A stretch of 64,000 nt of DNA, taken from assembly GCA_006503535.1 (NCBI GenBank), contig QYRS01000013.1, positions 1 through 64,000 on the forward strand, read 5' to 3'. Under the pieces are notes generated by a model. The model had not been told where the DNA came from. It did no database searches and saw only the letters and a list, made by a program, of their open reading frames with translations. This DNA is from Arthrinium phaeospermum (taxonomy: Eukaryota; Ascomycota; Sordariomycetes; Amphisphaeriales; Apiosporaceae). A program made the position numbers and the translations under genes. Shown piece after piece: positions 1 to 16,300 of the stretch; the first letter of the stretch is position 1; every line of letters begins with the position of its first letter.

Positions 1-3000
1 AAAAAATAACCTTTAAAAAGTTTAATAATTTTTTTAAAGTTTTTATTAATATATTTATTTTAAAATTATTAAAAAATATTTTAAATATTTAAAGAAAATT
101 TTTAATTTATTCGATATAAAAAATATCTTTATTAACTTTAAAAAATTATTCGTTAATTATTTTTTATTAAATTATTTAATTTAAAATTAATAGTTTTAAT
201 TTAAATATAATTATTAAATAAATTATAATATATTATTAATTAATATTTTCGATTAATTTAAAAACTTTAAAATAATATATAATATTTTTAAATTTTTTTA
301 ATATTTAATACCTTATCACGTATAAATTTCCGAATTTTTATAAAAAAAAGATCACGCTTTAATAAAAAAACGTAAATAAAAATATATTATTATTAAAAAT
401 TTAAATAAAAAGATAATTATTATAAATTAATTAAATTTAAACTTTTAAAAATTAAGAAAATATTATTTAAAAAAGTTTAAATAATTATATATAATAAAGC
501 GATTTTATTTTATTACGATTTAATTTAATACTTTTATTTAATTAAATAAATTATTTAAAAAGAATTTAATATTATAATTTTTTATTTTAAAAAAGAAATT
601 AAATATAACTTAAAATATTAATTTAAGTATTTTTATTAAATTAATTATATATTTTAATCGATATCTTTTTTAATTAAAAATAAAATATAACCTTTTTAAA
701 TTTAAGGTAATATATTTAATTTAAATAGTAAAAAAACTTAAAATTATAATTTAATTAAATATTAAATTTATCGTTATTTTATAAACTATTTAATTATAAA
801 AGGTATTTATAAATAAATATTTTAAATATTATTAATATTAATTATTAAATAAAATATTAATAAACGTATTAAGTATTTATTATAATATAGATTTTAAATA
901 TACTATATAATAAAAAAAATTAATTTTATCTTTAATATTTTAATAAATTAAAAGCTTTTTAAAATATTAATAAATATATTAATAAATTAATTATTTTTAA
1001 CGAAATTTAATATATAATAAATATTATTAATTATATATAAATTAAATAATTATAAATAATAATATAAAGTAAAAGTTTTTTAATAATATAAAATTAATAT
1101 TTATTTAATTTTTATTTTAATAATTTTAAGCGTTAATAAATATCGACGAAATTATCGATAATTTTTTTATCTTAAATACCTTTTTAAAATTAAAAAGAAG
1201 TTTTTATATTATTAATTATTTAAAAATATATAAATTTTATATTTATATATTAATTCGAAAATTCTTAATAATAACGTATAATAATAAATATTATTTAATT
1301 TAAAACGAATATTAAAAAATCTCGATACTTTTATAATTAAGAATAAAAAAGATTTATTAAAGAATATTATATATTATTTAAACTATAATATTAATTATAT
1401 TAATTAATAATTAAAAATAAGAGATTATTAACTTATTTATAATAAAAACTTATTATTTATAAAAATTATAATAATAGATTTTATTTTAACTTTTATTTAT
1501 TAATATTAAAAAAATATTTTAATAATTAAAAAAAAAAGAAACTTATTATAATATATATAATTATATAATAACGGTTTTTATTTAATATTTAAAATAATAA
1601 TATTAATACTGGAATATAAAAATATATTATTAAAAATTAAGTTATAGCTTTTATTATTTAAATTTTATTAATATATTAAGGAATTGTTTATAAAATCATT
1701 TTTAATTAAGATTTTAAATTTATAAATAACTTTTAAAAAAGTATTTAAAAGACTTTAAATATTCGTTTTTTAATAATTATTACTTAATATTTATAAATAA
1801 ATAAATTATTTAAATAAAAGAATTAAAATATAAAATCGTTATTTATTATTATTTTATTTATTTTAATTATTAATAAATCGATATATTCTTAGCTTTATAA
1901 TAAAATATAAATAACGTATATAATTAAATAACTAAATTTATACTCTATTAATAACTATTTAGTTTTAAATTATTTAAATTAATTAATATTATTATTAATA
2001 TTAATATTATTAAAAAAGCTTTTAAAGATATTTATTTTATATAAAATATTTTTAATAAAATACTTATTTAATTATAAACTTTATAGTTATAATATTTAAA
2101 AAAAGATATAATTTTAAATATTAACGCGTTAAATTTATAATTGAAATAAAGTATATTTATAATTATATAAAGTTATTATTTATTTAAAAAACCTTTAAAA
2201 AAGTTATTATAATAATAATTTAAATTATAAATTATTATAAAAAAAGTTATTAATTTAATTTATAAATTAAATTTCTTTAAAAAAAGTTTAATATATTTAA
2301 TAATTTTAATTAAATATTTCATTCCTATTTTTTAAAAAAAGATCCTTTTAATTAAATTTAATTTCTTTTAGTTTATTAATATTAACTAATATAAATATAA
2401 GTTTAATAATAATATTTTATAATATAAAATTAAAATTTTAATAAATTATTAATTAAACCGAATTTATAATAGTTTAAATACCTTATTAAATAAAAAAGGC
2501 TTAAATATTAAAATAATATATAAAAATGAAAAAAATATTTTTAATAATATTAAAGAGTTAATTAAAGAATATTAAAAATATAACTTAATAATTAATTTAT
2601 ATATTTTATATAAAAATAAATAAGCTAAAGACTATAAATAGTTTAAAAAAAAGCGTAAATTAAAACGGCTTTAAAAAGCTTTAAAAAAATAAGAAATATA
2701 CGTTTATTAAAAAAAGAAAACTTAATTAACCTTATAAAATTATATTATTAATAATTAATACCCCTTTTAAAAACGTAATAATTATAAAATTAATTTCTAA
2801 TAATATACGATTAATTAAATAAAATAAAATATCTTTAACTATTAAAAAAATAAATTACTTATCTTAAAAAAATTTATAATTATAAATAAATAAACTATTT
2901 TAATTAAATCGATTCCTTTATTAATATTATTAAAAAGTTAATATTTTTAATTACTTCGGCTTTTAATTTAATACTTATTAAATCGATAATAATAAATATT

Positions 3001-6000
3001 ATTAATTTAATTACTTTAATAATAAAATAATTATATTCCTTAAAAAATTTATTATTAAATAATTAATAATTTTTATTAAATTAATTATTATTTTAAAACA
3101 AGGTCGCGATAAACTTTATAGCGTTAAAATAAAATAAAAAAAGTTTATTATTATAATAATAATTAATTTATATTATAATATATTTTTAATTTAAATACTT
3201 TTATATATTTATTATTATAATATACTTTTTAAAATATAAATAAAATAAATTAAATAATATAAAAGATTATTAAAAATAATAAAAATATTTTTCTAACCCG
3301 GTAATTTAATAAACCTTATTAAAAGAATTAATTTTAAAAAAGTTATTATTTTATTTAAGAATAAACGGTATAAAAAAGTAATATAATATTTATTATTAAT
3401 TTATTTATATCGATAATTTTTTATAATTTATAAAAATATATATATTTTAAAAATTATTAATTTATTATTTCGTTTTTTAAATATTTATATATAATCGAGT
3501 ATTTATATTTTTATAAATTAATATTATTTTTTTTAATAAATATTTAAAAAAGAAACGTAATTAGTTATATATTCGTTTTAATAAATAAATAATTAATTTA
3601 CCATCGTTAAATTTAATATTTTATAAAAACTTATTTTAATATATATTTATTATTTTTATTTTATATTTAAAAACGTTAAAATTAATATATAAAAGTTTTA
3701 TTAATATATAAATAAATAAAATAATATATTTAATTAATTTATATTTAATATTTTTAAACGTTTTAATTTTTTTTATATTTAATTTAATAAAATTTAATTT
3801 TATTGTTTATTATTTATAATATAATTTTAAAAAAAAATCTTTTTTATTATAATAATTATAAAATAATAGTTTCGTTAATAGGCCTAATAATTATTAATAA
3901 GTCTAACGAAATAATATAAAGTTTTATTTATAATAGAGATATTATAAATAAAATTATATTTAATTAATTTTTAATTTAATTATATATTATTATTTTTATA
4001 ATTTAATAATATTTTTATTTTAATTAAGGTATTATTTTTTTATTATTAAAGTTTTTAATAAAATAAAGTCGATAAAAATTAATTATTAAAAATATAGGTT
4101 TAATAAAGAATAAATTTATAATTATTTATTATTATTTTATTTTAAATAAAATAAAAGATTAAATTATTAAATTTCGGTGAATAATTATATTATTAACGAT
4201 ATAAAAATAATTTTAAGATATCGTATATTATTAAAATATTAAAAAATTTTTAAATAATATAATTTATATATTATTAAATATTATTATATCGAAAAAATTT
4301 TAAGCTTAATTAAAATTAAATAAAAAAGTTAAAATAAATATTAAAAAACGATTAATTAATTATTTATTTTAAGAATTATTCGTTATTTAATTAAATTTTA
4401 ATAATATAAATATAAAAACTAATAATTTTAAAAATATTGTTTAATAAAAATCGGTTATATTAAACCCGAAATATAATTTAAATATAATAAAATAATAACC
4501 TTTATAAAAAAAACGCTATCGTTTAATAATAATAATATTTATTATATATCGAGAAAAAATTCGTAATAATTAAAACGAATAAAACGCTAATAATAATAAT
4601 AATTATAAATCTTATATTTTAAATTTAATAAAGTTACATATTTTAATTTAATAATTCGCGATTTAAAAGGATATAATATTATAATAATAAATAAAATAAT
4701 AATATATAAACGTATATATTTAATTAACGATTTTAATACTTTATATAAATAAAAAGCGAGAAAATTATATAAAAAATTTAAACGATATATTTATAAAATA
4801 CAGTATTATATTAATATTTAATTAAATTTATAAATTTAAAATAAATTATTTTAGTTAAAAAAAATTATTAATCGAATATATAAATATTTTAAATAATATT
4901 TGAAAAAAAACCGAACGGAAGCGATATAAAATTTTATAAATAAGAGATTTATTTTATAAAATTTATATAAATAAGAAAATATAAATTTTATTTAAAGAAT
5001 TATTAACGACGTAAAAGCGTATAATTTTTTAATATATAATAATTTTTATAAACTTTTAAAGTATTTAATAATAAATATAAAATTAAATTATTAAATTTAA
5101 TTTAAATACTACTTTTATAATTTTTTAATAAATTAAACGATTAAAAAAATATTATTATATAAAATTAAAGAGAAATTTATAAATATTATTTCGTAATAAA
5201 ATAATATATTGTTATATCGATTTTAAATAACGTTTAACTCTTTATAATTTTTTATAAAATATAATAAAGTTATTTATATAACGTTTCGATATATAATATC
5301 CCTATATTTAATAATTAAAATATTTATTTATATAAAAACTATATAAAAATTATTCATATTAATTAAATTAAATTAAATATAAACGATTATATTTTAATAA
5401 TTAAAAATAAGGGTAAAATAAATAATTTAATAATCGATAAAAATAAAATTAAAATTATATTTTAATTATAATAACGTTAACGGTTTTAATAATTATAATA
5501 ATATTTAACAGATATTTTAATATAATAATTAATTATTTAAAATTAAAAAAATTATAATAAATTTTTATATTAAAACCTTAGAAATAATTTATAATTTTTA
5601 TTTTAATAAAATTAATATTAATAATAAAAAATAATAAATAGTAATAAAATAACGGTTAATAAGGAGTAAATTAATTTAAAATATTTATAGAAATAATATA
5701 AATATTATAAAAAAAACTCGAATAAAAGATTTTAAATAAATATTTTAATAAAAGTAAAAATAATATAAGATATAATAAATAATAAAATATTAATAGTTAT
5801 AATAAAGATTTAAAAATTATAAAATTTAATAAATCGGTCGAAAAAATAGTTTATTTCGAAATTTTTATTAAAATAAATAAAATATTTTAATATATATTAT
5901 TAAAAAAAATTTTTTAATAATAATAAATTATATAAATATATCCGTTAAAATTATAAAATAACGCGTCGTATAAAAAATTCGATATAAAATAATAATTAAT

Positions 6001-6012
6001 TAATTAAATATT
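1..6012. other. AT-rich stretch, no identifiable feature
   Basis: I read both strands and saw only AT-rich sequence with stop codons in all frames. No copy of the LTR-like or SINE-like repeats was recognised here. Sparse CpG-containing words are scattered throughout. Decayed transposon coding sequence is likely, but I could not assign a family. Confidence 0.5.
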
Positions 6013-7190
6013 TATCTTACGGAGGATATTAATTTATTATTTATATTAAAAAGAAAATTTATATAAAACCTATTATTTTTTATATAATAAATTAAATTAA
6101 GTAAATATATAAATTAATTAATTATATAACTAATTAATAATAAATTAATAATAATATATTTATTATTAAAGGATTATTTATTAATTTCGATTCGTTTATT
6201 TTTTATTTATCGGTAACGGCTTTTTTTTTTAATTAATTAAGTTAATTCGCGATTTTATTATATCGGTTTTCGTCGAGCTTATTTAAAAATTTCGCGGTTT
6301 TTAAAGCTTTATTTCCGTTTCGTATATATAAATACGCTTTTTATTATTTAATAATTTTAATAACGGTTTTCGTTACTATATATTTATATATAATATATAA
6401 ATTATATATAAAAGTTATATATTATATAATTCGAAAAGTATATTATTAAGCGCGATTTCGAATATTTTAAAATCGAATTTATTAAAAGCGATATAATAAT
6501 TATAAAAATAAAGTTTTTTAAAAAATTAAAGTTTAATTATCAACGTAATAATATCAATTTTATTAAAATTATTAAAAACGCTTTTTATAAACGCGTACGA
6601 TATAACATCGTTATTATTATTAATAATTATTAAATATATAAATAAATATTAAAATATAAATAATATTATAAATATAATAATATAAAAAGATTAAAAAAAA
6701 TAATAATATATATATATATATGATAAAAAAAAGAAATAAATTATAAATTTTAAAAAACGTATATCGTAAAAATTTATATTTATTTTTAAAAGCTTTTTTT
6801 AAAAATTTATATAAAATCGATATTTATATATATTAATTTTAAAAATTTTATTATTTAATATAAATAATTTCTAATAAATTTTAAACTTATATAATACGAA
6901 CGAATATAATAGTTCCTTTTTTAATAGTTAAATATATATTACGAGCCCCGGGTTTATTTTAAACCCTATACCGTAAAGAATAATAAATAGTTATAATTAA
7001 AAATTATAATAAAGAAAAGGTTTAATATTTATTATTTATTATTATTAAAAGTTTAATTTTTTTAATTTTATTATTTAAAATATCTATTTATTTTAATATA
7101 AAATTATTATTAATTTATATTATTATTTATTTATTCCTTATTATTTATATTAATTATATATATTATATATTAAAAAAAATTTAAATAAAT
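6013..7190 (+). mobile_element. LTR-like repeat, copy 1
   Basis: This is a full-length copy of the ~1.19-kb repeat family. It starts with a form of TGTCCTACG (here TATCTTACG) followed by TTAATTTATTATTTATATT and ends with the shared AAATTTAAATAAAT. Internal landmarks shared with the other copies are a block around 6230-6330 with CGCGATTTTATTATATC, a GCGCGATTTCGAATATTTT block near 6460, an (AT)n run near 6710 and an ACGAGCCCCGGGTTTATTT block near 6940. The TG start suggests an LTR; the 3' end has lost any CA to mutation. Copy 2 lies 2.75 kb downstream in the same orientation. Confidence 0.7.
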
Positions 7191-9937
7191 TAATTAAATA
7201 TTTTATATAAAAACGTTATTAATATAATTTTAATTTATTATATAAATAAAGTTTAATTTATAAATAATTAATAAAATTTATAATAATTAATAAACCGAAT
7301 AAAAAATTAAAAATTAATAAAATTTCATAAATTAAAATAAATTTTTTTAACGATATTTATATTATTAATTTTATTATAAATTTTAAATTTAATATCGGAA
7401 CGGGTTACGATTTTAAAATATAATTTTATGTAAAATTATTAATTATAATAAATATTAAATTAAATCGATAATAAAAAATTACGAAAATATAAATTATTTT
7501 AAATCGATAATTAACGATTAATAATTTATATAAAAATATTTTAATATATAAATATAAAACGTATAATATTTATTATAATTTACGAAATAAAATTAACGTT
7601 TATTTATTTTATTTATACATTATATTATAATTATATTTTTAAAATATTAATAAAAATAAAAAATAAATTATAATAATTTATCGATAAAAAATAAGTATTA
7701 TTTTAAAATTATAAATATAAATATTTATCGAAATAAATATATTAAATTTAAAAAAAAAATATATATTATTATTTAAAAGTTACGTTATAATAATTATATA
7801 TAAAATATCTATATATCGATAATTTAAAAAATTAAATAATAACGTTTATAAAACGTTAAAATATTTATAATAAATTAAATTATTATTTCTTTTTATTTAT
7901 TTTATATTATTAATATTATATATATATATTATTAAAAGAATAAAATATTTTATTTAAATTAATAAATAATTTATTAATAATTATATTTATATTTTATAAA
8001 TAACGATATAAATAAAATAATATTATAAAATAATACGAATAAAATAATTATTATATTAAAAAATAAAACTTTTAATTATATTTTATTTATTAATATAAAT
8101 TTCAATATATATTAAATTATAAACTTAATAACGAAAAAATTAATTATTAAATAAAAATTATTATTAAATCGATATATTATTAAAAACGTTATTAATTTTA
8201 TTATAAATAAAATAAAATATCGAGATAAATATAAATTTATTAAAATTAATATTTATAATTATTTAAATTACTTTAAAATATTTAATAAAATATTAAAATT
8301 ATATTAAATATATATAAATATTTATCGATAATAATTTATTAATATTTTATTAAATAAATAAATATAAATATATTTTCGATCGAAATAAAAATAATATTTA
8401 TTTAAAAAAACGAAGATATATTTAATAAAATTTATAAATAAAAAATTTATACGAAATTAAATAATTGAACTCGTTATATAAAAACGAATATATCGAATAA
8501 AAATTTTAAAATTATTCTCTTTTTTAATTTTTATCATTTAAAAAGAAATTAATGAAAAAAAAAGGAATATATTATTAATATTTATTTATTAAATAAAATA
8601 TTATTTTAAAATATATATTTAATAAAATTTTAAAATAAAATTATTTTTAAAATTATAAAAATAAAATTCGTTATAATATATAATCTAATTTCTTTTTATT
8701 TTTAATAATATATTTATTTAAATTTACGTTATTAATTTTATAATAATAATAATAAAAAATAATATATTTTTAATTATATTATTATAAATTATAATAAATT
8801 TAATATTTATATATAATAATAAATAAATTATATATATTATATATAAACGCTATCGATTATTATTATAATAACGTTATTATAATTAATAAAATATGAAATA
8901 ATTATATTATAAATTATAAAATAATATTAAAAGTATTTCGTAATTATAATATCGATATAAAATTATCGAAAATATTTATAATATTTTTAAATATAATAAT
9001 TAATTCTTTTAATTTATTAATTATAATTAAATAATTAAAAATATTAATTGAAATTAATTCTTTTTATTATTTAAATAATTTTAAAAAATTCTTCGATTTT
9101 ATAAAATATATAAAATTAAACGTATCGTTATACGCGATTATTATAAAATTTTTAAAATAATAAAAAGCGATATTTATTATAAATAAAAAAGATTTTTTTT
9201 TTGAAATTATATCGTAAACGATAAATAACGAAATTAAATTTTATTAAATTAAATATAAAAAAAATCGAAATATTTAAAAATATTAAATATAAATTAATTA
9301 AATATATTACGTTATTTATTATATATTAATAAAACCTTTATATATTAATTTCGATATTTTTAAATATAAAATAAAAATAATATATATTATATTAAAAAAT
9401 AAACTTTTATAAAATATATTAAATTTAACGATAATAAATTAATTTATTTATTAAAAATAAATATATAATCGATCGCGTTTCTTTTTTAAATATTCGTTAA
9501 AATGAAAAAGAAATATTAAATTATAAAAATAAAAGTATTCGATTTTATATAAATATTTCGAAAAACGAAATAATAAATTAATAATTTTCGAAATAATATA
9601 TATTTTTATAAATTATAAAATAATTATTAATATAAATAAATTAATAATAAATATTATAAATTTAATATTTATAAACGTTTTTAATAAATAATTAATATAA
9701 ATTTTTAAATTTATTAATTAATTTAAATTTATAATATATTATAAATTTAATAAATTTTATATAATATTAAATATATTATTTAAATTATTTTATAAAAATA
9801 ATAAAATTAATAACGATTTAAATAATTTTAATATATTATTAAAAAATATTAAAAAATATTAATTAAAAATATATTTTAATAATAAAAGCGAAATAAATAT
9901 ATATTTAATAATTAATATTATATTATAAGAATAAAAT
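7191..9937. other. AT-rich segment between LTR-like copies 1 and 2
   Basis: These 2.75 kb lie between two repeat copies in direct orientation, so they could be the deleted interior of a retroelement. Several stretches on the plus strand, for example around 9000-9700, read for tens of codons with stops mainly at positions that C-to-T change could create. They are therefore probably decayed coding sequence, but I could not match them to a reverse transcriptase, integrase or gag motif. Confidence 0.35.
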
Positions 9938-11015
9938 ATAATAATCGATTAATATTAAATCGATAATAATATATTTATTAAAGGATTATTTATTAATTTC
10001 GATTCGTTTATTTCCTATTTATTAATAATAACTTTTTTTTTTAATTAATTAAATTAATTCGCGATTTTATTATATTAGTTTTTATTAAATTTATTTAAAA
10101 ATTTCGTAATTTTCGAAGTTTTATATCCGTTTTATATATATATAAATACGTTTTTTATTATTTAATAATTTTAATAACGGTTTTCGTTATTATATATTTT
10201 ATATACGATATATAAATTATATATATTAAAAACTATATATTATAATAATTAAAAAAGTATATTATTAAGCGCGGTTTCGAATATTTTAAAATCGAATTTA
10301 TTAAAAACGATATAATAATTATAAAAATAAGGTTTTTTAAAAAATTAGAATTTAATTATCGATATAATAGCGTCGGTTTTATTAAAATTATTAAAAATGT
10401 TTTTTATAAACGCGTACGATATAATATCGTTATTATTATTAATAATTATTATAATATATAAATAAATATTAAAATATAAATAATATTATAAATATATAAT
10501 AATATATAAAAAGTTAAAACAAAAAATAATAATATATATATATATATATATAAAAAAAAGAAATAAATTATAAATTTTAAAAAACGTTTATTATAAAAAT
10601 TTATATTTATTTTTAAAAACTTTTTTTAAAAACCTATATAAAATTTATATTTATATACGTTAATTTTAAAAATGTTATTATTTAATATAAATAAGTTTTA
10701 ATAAATTTTAAATTTATATAATATAAATAAATAATTTTTTTTTTAATAATTAAATATAATATTATCGCGAACCCCGAGTTTATTTTAAACCTTATATTAT
10801 AAAAATAATAAATAATTATAATCGAAAATTATAATAAAAAAAGGCTTAATATTTACTATTTATTATTATTAAAAACTTAATTTTTTTAATTTTATTATTT
10901 AAAATAGTTATTTATTTTAATATAGAGTTATTATTAATTTATATTATTATTTATTTATTTTATATTATTTATATTAATTATATATAATATATATTAAAAA
11001 GAAATTTAAATAAAT
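9938..11015 (+). mobile_element. LTR-like repeat, copy 2 (5'-truncated)
   Basis: It matches copy 1 from about 115 bp inside the left end through to the shared terminal AAATTTAAATAAAT. The same landmarks occur in the same order: the CGCGATTTTATTATATT block near 10,060, the GCGCGGTTTCGAATATTTT block near 10,270, the (AT)n run near 10,535 and CGCGAACCCCGAGTTTATTT near 10,765. The differences from copy 1 that I inspected are mostly C/T or G/A, as expected from independent RIP of each copy. The first ~115 bp are missing. Confidence 0.65.
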
Positions 11016-12125
11016 AATTTAATAAATATTTTAAATATTTATTTAATTTTAATTAATAATAATTAATTAAAATTAATTATAAATATCGATTTATATTTAA
11101 TATTTTCCGTATTAATATTAATATAATAATACGCTTTAAAAATAAATAATTAATAATATTATTTTAAAAATAAAATTTTAATGTATTAAATTATATAAAA
11201 ATAAATAAATTAAATCTTTAAATAATAATAAATTATAATTATTAAAAAAAATTTCGTTAAATTATTTTTAATTAATAAACGTTAATATTAATCTTTTAAT
11301 TAAATAATTTTTTAATTTTAATATTATATTAAATTAAAATAATAATCTATTAAATACGATTTATTAAATTTAAATTTTATATTAATATATTATAATAAAA
11401 AATTTAATATTTAAATAAATAACTTATCGATTTAATCGTTTTTATTATTTAAATTTAAATTGTTATTTATAATAAAAAATTTAAATTCTTTTTTTTCGTT
11501 AAAAAATAACGATTTAATATATTACGCATTATTAAATTAATAATATATAATATAACGAATATTATTATTAAATATTTTATTTATTTTAATTAAATAAAAT
11601 AATTTAAAGTTATTAATAAACGTATTATTATTCGTTATATTATTACGAGTAATATTAAATTAATAAAAGAATATTAATATTTATTTTATTAAAAAAAAGT
11701 TAATAAAAAACTTATTAATAAATATTTTCTATTTTAATCGCATTATACGAATATATAATATTTTAAAATAATTTAAAAATATTTAAACCCGTATAATAGT
11801 TATAAATTAATTTAAAATTAATTAATTTAAAAATTAATTTAAAATTATTATTAATAAACGATAAATTAATTCCTATATAATTAATTTAATTATTTAATAT
11901 TTAAATATTAAATATTATATTAAAATAATTATTATTTATTAAATAATTATTTAATTCGATATTAAATATATTTAAATATTTAATAAAATCGTATTTAAAG
12001 ATAGATTATATTTTTTTCGATTTATAATAATATTACTAAATATTATATATTAATATTAAATATAATTAAAAAAAGAATTAATTTACGGTTTAAAATATAT
12101 AATTAAATTATAAAATAAATTAGAA
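11016..12125. other. AT-rich stretch, no identifiable feature
   Basis: About 1.1 kb of AT-rich sequence lies between copies 2 and 3 of the LTR-like repeat, which face each other. No repeat, motif or reading frame was recognised. Confidence 0.5.
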
Positions 12126-13319
12126 TTTATTTAAATTTTATTTTAATATATATATATAACTAATAAATAATAAGGAATAAATAGATAATAATATAAATTA
12201 ATAATAATTTTATATTAAGATAAATAAGTATTTTAAATAATAAAGTTAAAAAAATTAAGCCTTTAGCGATAATAGATAATAAGTTTCAAGCCCCTTTTCC
12301 GCTATAACCTTTAACTACAGCTACTTATTATCCCTCACGGTATAAAATTTAAAATAAACCCGGGGCTCGCGATAATATTATATTTAATTATCGAAAAAAA
12401 AATTATTATACTTATTTATATTATATAAGTTTAAAATTTATTAAAAATTACTCGTACCAAATAATAAAGTTTTTAAAATTAGCGTATATAAATACCGATT
12501 TTACGTAAGTTTTTAGAAAAAGCTTTTAAAAATAAGTATAAATTCTCGCGATATACACTTTTTAAAATTTATAATTTATTTCTTTTTTTTATCGCATATA
12601 TATATATATATATTATTATTTCTTACTTTAATCCTTTTTATATTACTATATATTTATAATATTATTTATATTTTAATACCTATTTATATACTATAACAAT
12701 TATTAATAATAATAACGACGTTATATCGCACGCGCCCGTAAAGGGCGTTTTTAATAATTTCAATAAAACCGGCGCCGCTACGTCGGTAATTAAATTTTAA
12801 CTTTTTTTAAAAAACTTTATTTTTATAATTATTATATCGCCCTTAATAAATTCAATTTTAAAATATTCGAAACCGCGTTTAATAATATACCTTTTAAATT
12901 ATTATAATACGTAACTCTTTATATATACGACTTATACGTCGTATATAAAATATACGGCGACGAAAACCGCTATCGAGATTATTAAACGATAAAAAGCGTA
13001 TTTATACGTATACAAAACGGGAATAAAGCTCCGAAAACCGCGGAATTTTTAAGTAAGTTTAACGAAAACTAATATAATAAAATCGCAAATTAACTTAGCT
13101 AATTAAAGGGAAAAAACCGTTATTAATAAACAGGAAATAAATCGAAATTAATAAATAATCTTTTAATAAATATATTATTATTAATTTATTATTAATTAAT
13201 TACTATATAATTAATTAATTTATATACTTATTTAATTTAATTTATCGTATAAAAAGTAATAAGTTTTATATAAATTTTCTTTTTAATATAAATAATAAAT
13301 TAACGTCTTTCGTAGGACA
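12126..13319 (-). repeat. LTR-like repeat, copy 3 (least mutated)
   Basis: Full-length copy in reverse orientation. Its right end is the reverse complement of TGTCCTACGAAAGACG, which gives the clearest view of the family's start. It keeps far more C and G than its relatives, notably at 12,283-12,370 (many CC, CT and even CA dinucleotides) and 12,715-13,110. It is therefore either younger or less exposed to RIP and is the best guide to the ancestral sequence. It would be the 3' LTR of the 12,126-20,285 element. Confidence 0.75.
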
Positions 13320-16300
13320 GAATAAATTAAAATTAATTATATTAAATAATAAATTATTATCAATAATAAAAATTAAAACTTTATTATAAATATTATTGTT
13401 ATTAAATTTAATAATAATAATAATAAAAGCGTTTTTATAATAATTTAAAAGGGTTATTTTATTAATCGTTTAATTTAAAAATTTATAAATTAATAAATAT
13501 ATTTAAAATAAAAATTAAATATTAAAATTAATATTTAGAATTTAAATATTAAAATTAATATTTAAAATAAAATAAAGTTAATTTACTTTTTTATTGTATT
13601 TTTTTTTAATTTTAAATTATAAATAATTATTAAATACTTTAATTAATATTAACGTTATAAATTAAATAATTAAAATTTAATTAATTTAATTTTAATAGGC
13701 TAATTATATTTAAATAATATATTATTTAAATATTAATTTATATATTTTAATATTAATAATATTTAAAAATAAATATTTATATATATATATATATATTCAA
13801 TTTAACGATTATAATTTAATTTAATCGATAATGAAAACATTTAAATAAACTATTTTAATAATATAAATTAATAAATTTTTATTATTTAATTAAAAATTTA
13901 ATTTATTAAAACGTTTTTTTATTTAATAAAGAATTAATTAATAATTCGATATTAATATTAATATTATTATTAATTATTAAATAATAATAAAAATTAAAAT
14001 AAAATTTTTAAAATAACTTTTTTAAATAGGTTTTTTATAGCTTAAAAATTCGGTTATTAAATTAATTTATATATTATTATATTTCGAATTAATTTAAATT
14101 TCGACGCGGTTTTAACACGATATATAATAACGGAATTACCGATTCTTAACGTTATTTTAATATATTATAACGATTAAAACGTTTTAATCATAATTAATTT
14201 TCGATAAAACTATAAATAATATTTTAATATATATATACGAAATTTTTAAAAAACTTAATATTTTATAATAAATTATTTAATTTCAATAAAAACGAAACGA
14301 TAATAATTTCGCGATTAATATATTATTAAATCGCTTATTCCTTTTTTATCGTTCCTTTAAATTATTTATAAAAAAGTTTTTATATATTATTAAAATTTAA
14401 ATTTAAAAAATTTATTTATATAAAATTTTAATTATTTAAAAATATTAAAAAAAAATCGTAAATTTTATAAAAACATTATAAAATATATTTATAATAATTT
14501 TAAATCGTTTTTTTAAAAGCGGTTTAATACTAAATATTTTATTAAGTAATTTACTAAGTAATTTATTAAATAACTTATAAAATAACTCGTTAAATCGACG
14601 TATTTAAGCGGCTATAACGGCTAAAAAAGCGGTACTTTTTTTAATTATTAAAAAAATTTATATTTAAATTTTTATTATAAAAATTATTTATTAAAAATAC
14701 CTTTCGATATTAAACGAATAAGAAATTACGATTAAATTTTATAATTTTTTAAAGAACGAAAATATTATTAAAACGTAATTCTTTAATATAATAAAAAAGG
14801 ATTTTAAAGCTTTTTTTAATTTTATTAATTAAGCTATTTAATATATTATTAAAGCTTTTAAAATCGAAACCTTTAAAATTATTAAAAAAATAAGCGACGT
14901 AACGAACGTTAAAATAATAAACGCTTTAATTAATAACTTTTAAAAAAGGTTAATACTTTTAAAACTATATAACGGTATTTAAATTTTTAATATAATATTT
15001 TTTAAATCGGGAAATATTTAAGTATATATTACGTTCGTTTCTTAAATAAAATTATTAATTAAATACGTTAATTAATAAATAAAAAATATAAATAATTTAA
15101 TTATAATAATTATTTTATTATATAAATAATAATTTATATTATTTTTATAACCTTTTTTAATTTAAATTAATTTTTAAAAATAACGATATAATTATTAACG
15201 TTAAACGTCGATTTATTTTAATATAATAAAATTATTTATATAAATTAATTAATAAAGAAAAGAGTTATTAAATTTTTTTTTATAATTATTAAATTTAATT
15301 AATTTAAATCGATAAACCGATTTATTTTTTTAAATTATTTTTAATCTTATAAAACTTATATAATTAAATAATATAATAAAGCTTATAAAATTAAATAATA
15401 TCTCCGCTATTAAAAATATAATTATATTATTATTTAATATATTATTATATAATTTATATAACTTTTATTTAACCTTTTATAATATAAAAAAATATCCGTT
15501 CGCTTTTCTTATAATATATTTAAATATATTAATTATTAAAATTAATATAATAATTAAAACTTTAAATATAATTATTAAAAATAAAAATATTAAAAGGTTA
15601 TTAAGGTTTTTAAAAATAAACTTATTTTTTAATCGGCCGTTAAAATATTATCGTTAATTATTATAATTATCGTTACCTTTATTATAATTCTTTTTACTTT
15701 ATTAATAATTTTTATAACTTTTATATAAAAGTTACCCCTACCACCGCTAATTTTTAAAAAACCGTTAATACTATTAATATCGATTTTTAAAAGGCTAATA
15801 TTATCGCCGTTAACGGCGCCGGCGAATATTATTATTAATTTTATTACTTTAAAATTTACCCGACAGCTTATTTTATAATATATTTTAAAATTAAACCTTT
15901 TTATAAATAAAGCTTTTATTATAAATTTAATTTTAAATAATATTAAAATTAACGCTTTTATTAATAATTTTTTTAATAATACCTTTAAATAATTTAAAGG
16001 ATAGGAATAAAACTTAAATTAAAATTCTTTTTTTATAATTATAAAACCGAATTTTATAAACGACCCGATTAAATATAAAAAACTATTACTATTAATATTA
16101 GCTTTAACGGTATTTATTAATATTAATAAAACCTTTTTTAAACTTTTAAAACTTATAACGATTAAGAAACGGAAAATTAAAGTTTTTATTTATAAAGCTT
16201 ACGTTAAAATTAACGCGGATATAAATAATAAATTTTTTATTATAACTTTTTTTATAATTATTATAATTATACTTTAAAAAATAATAAAAAGATTTATAAC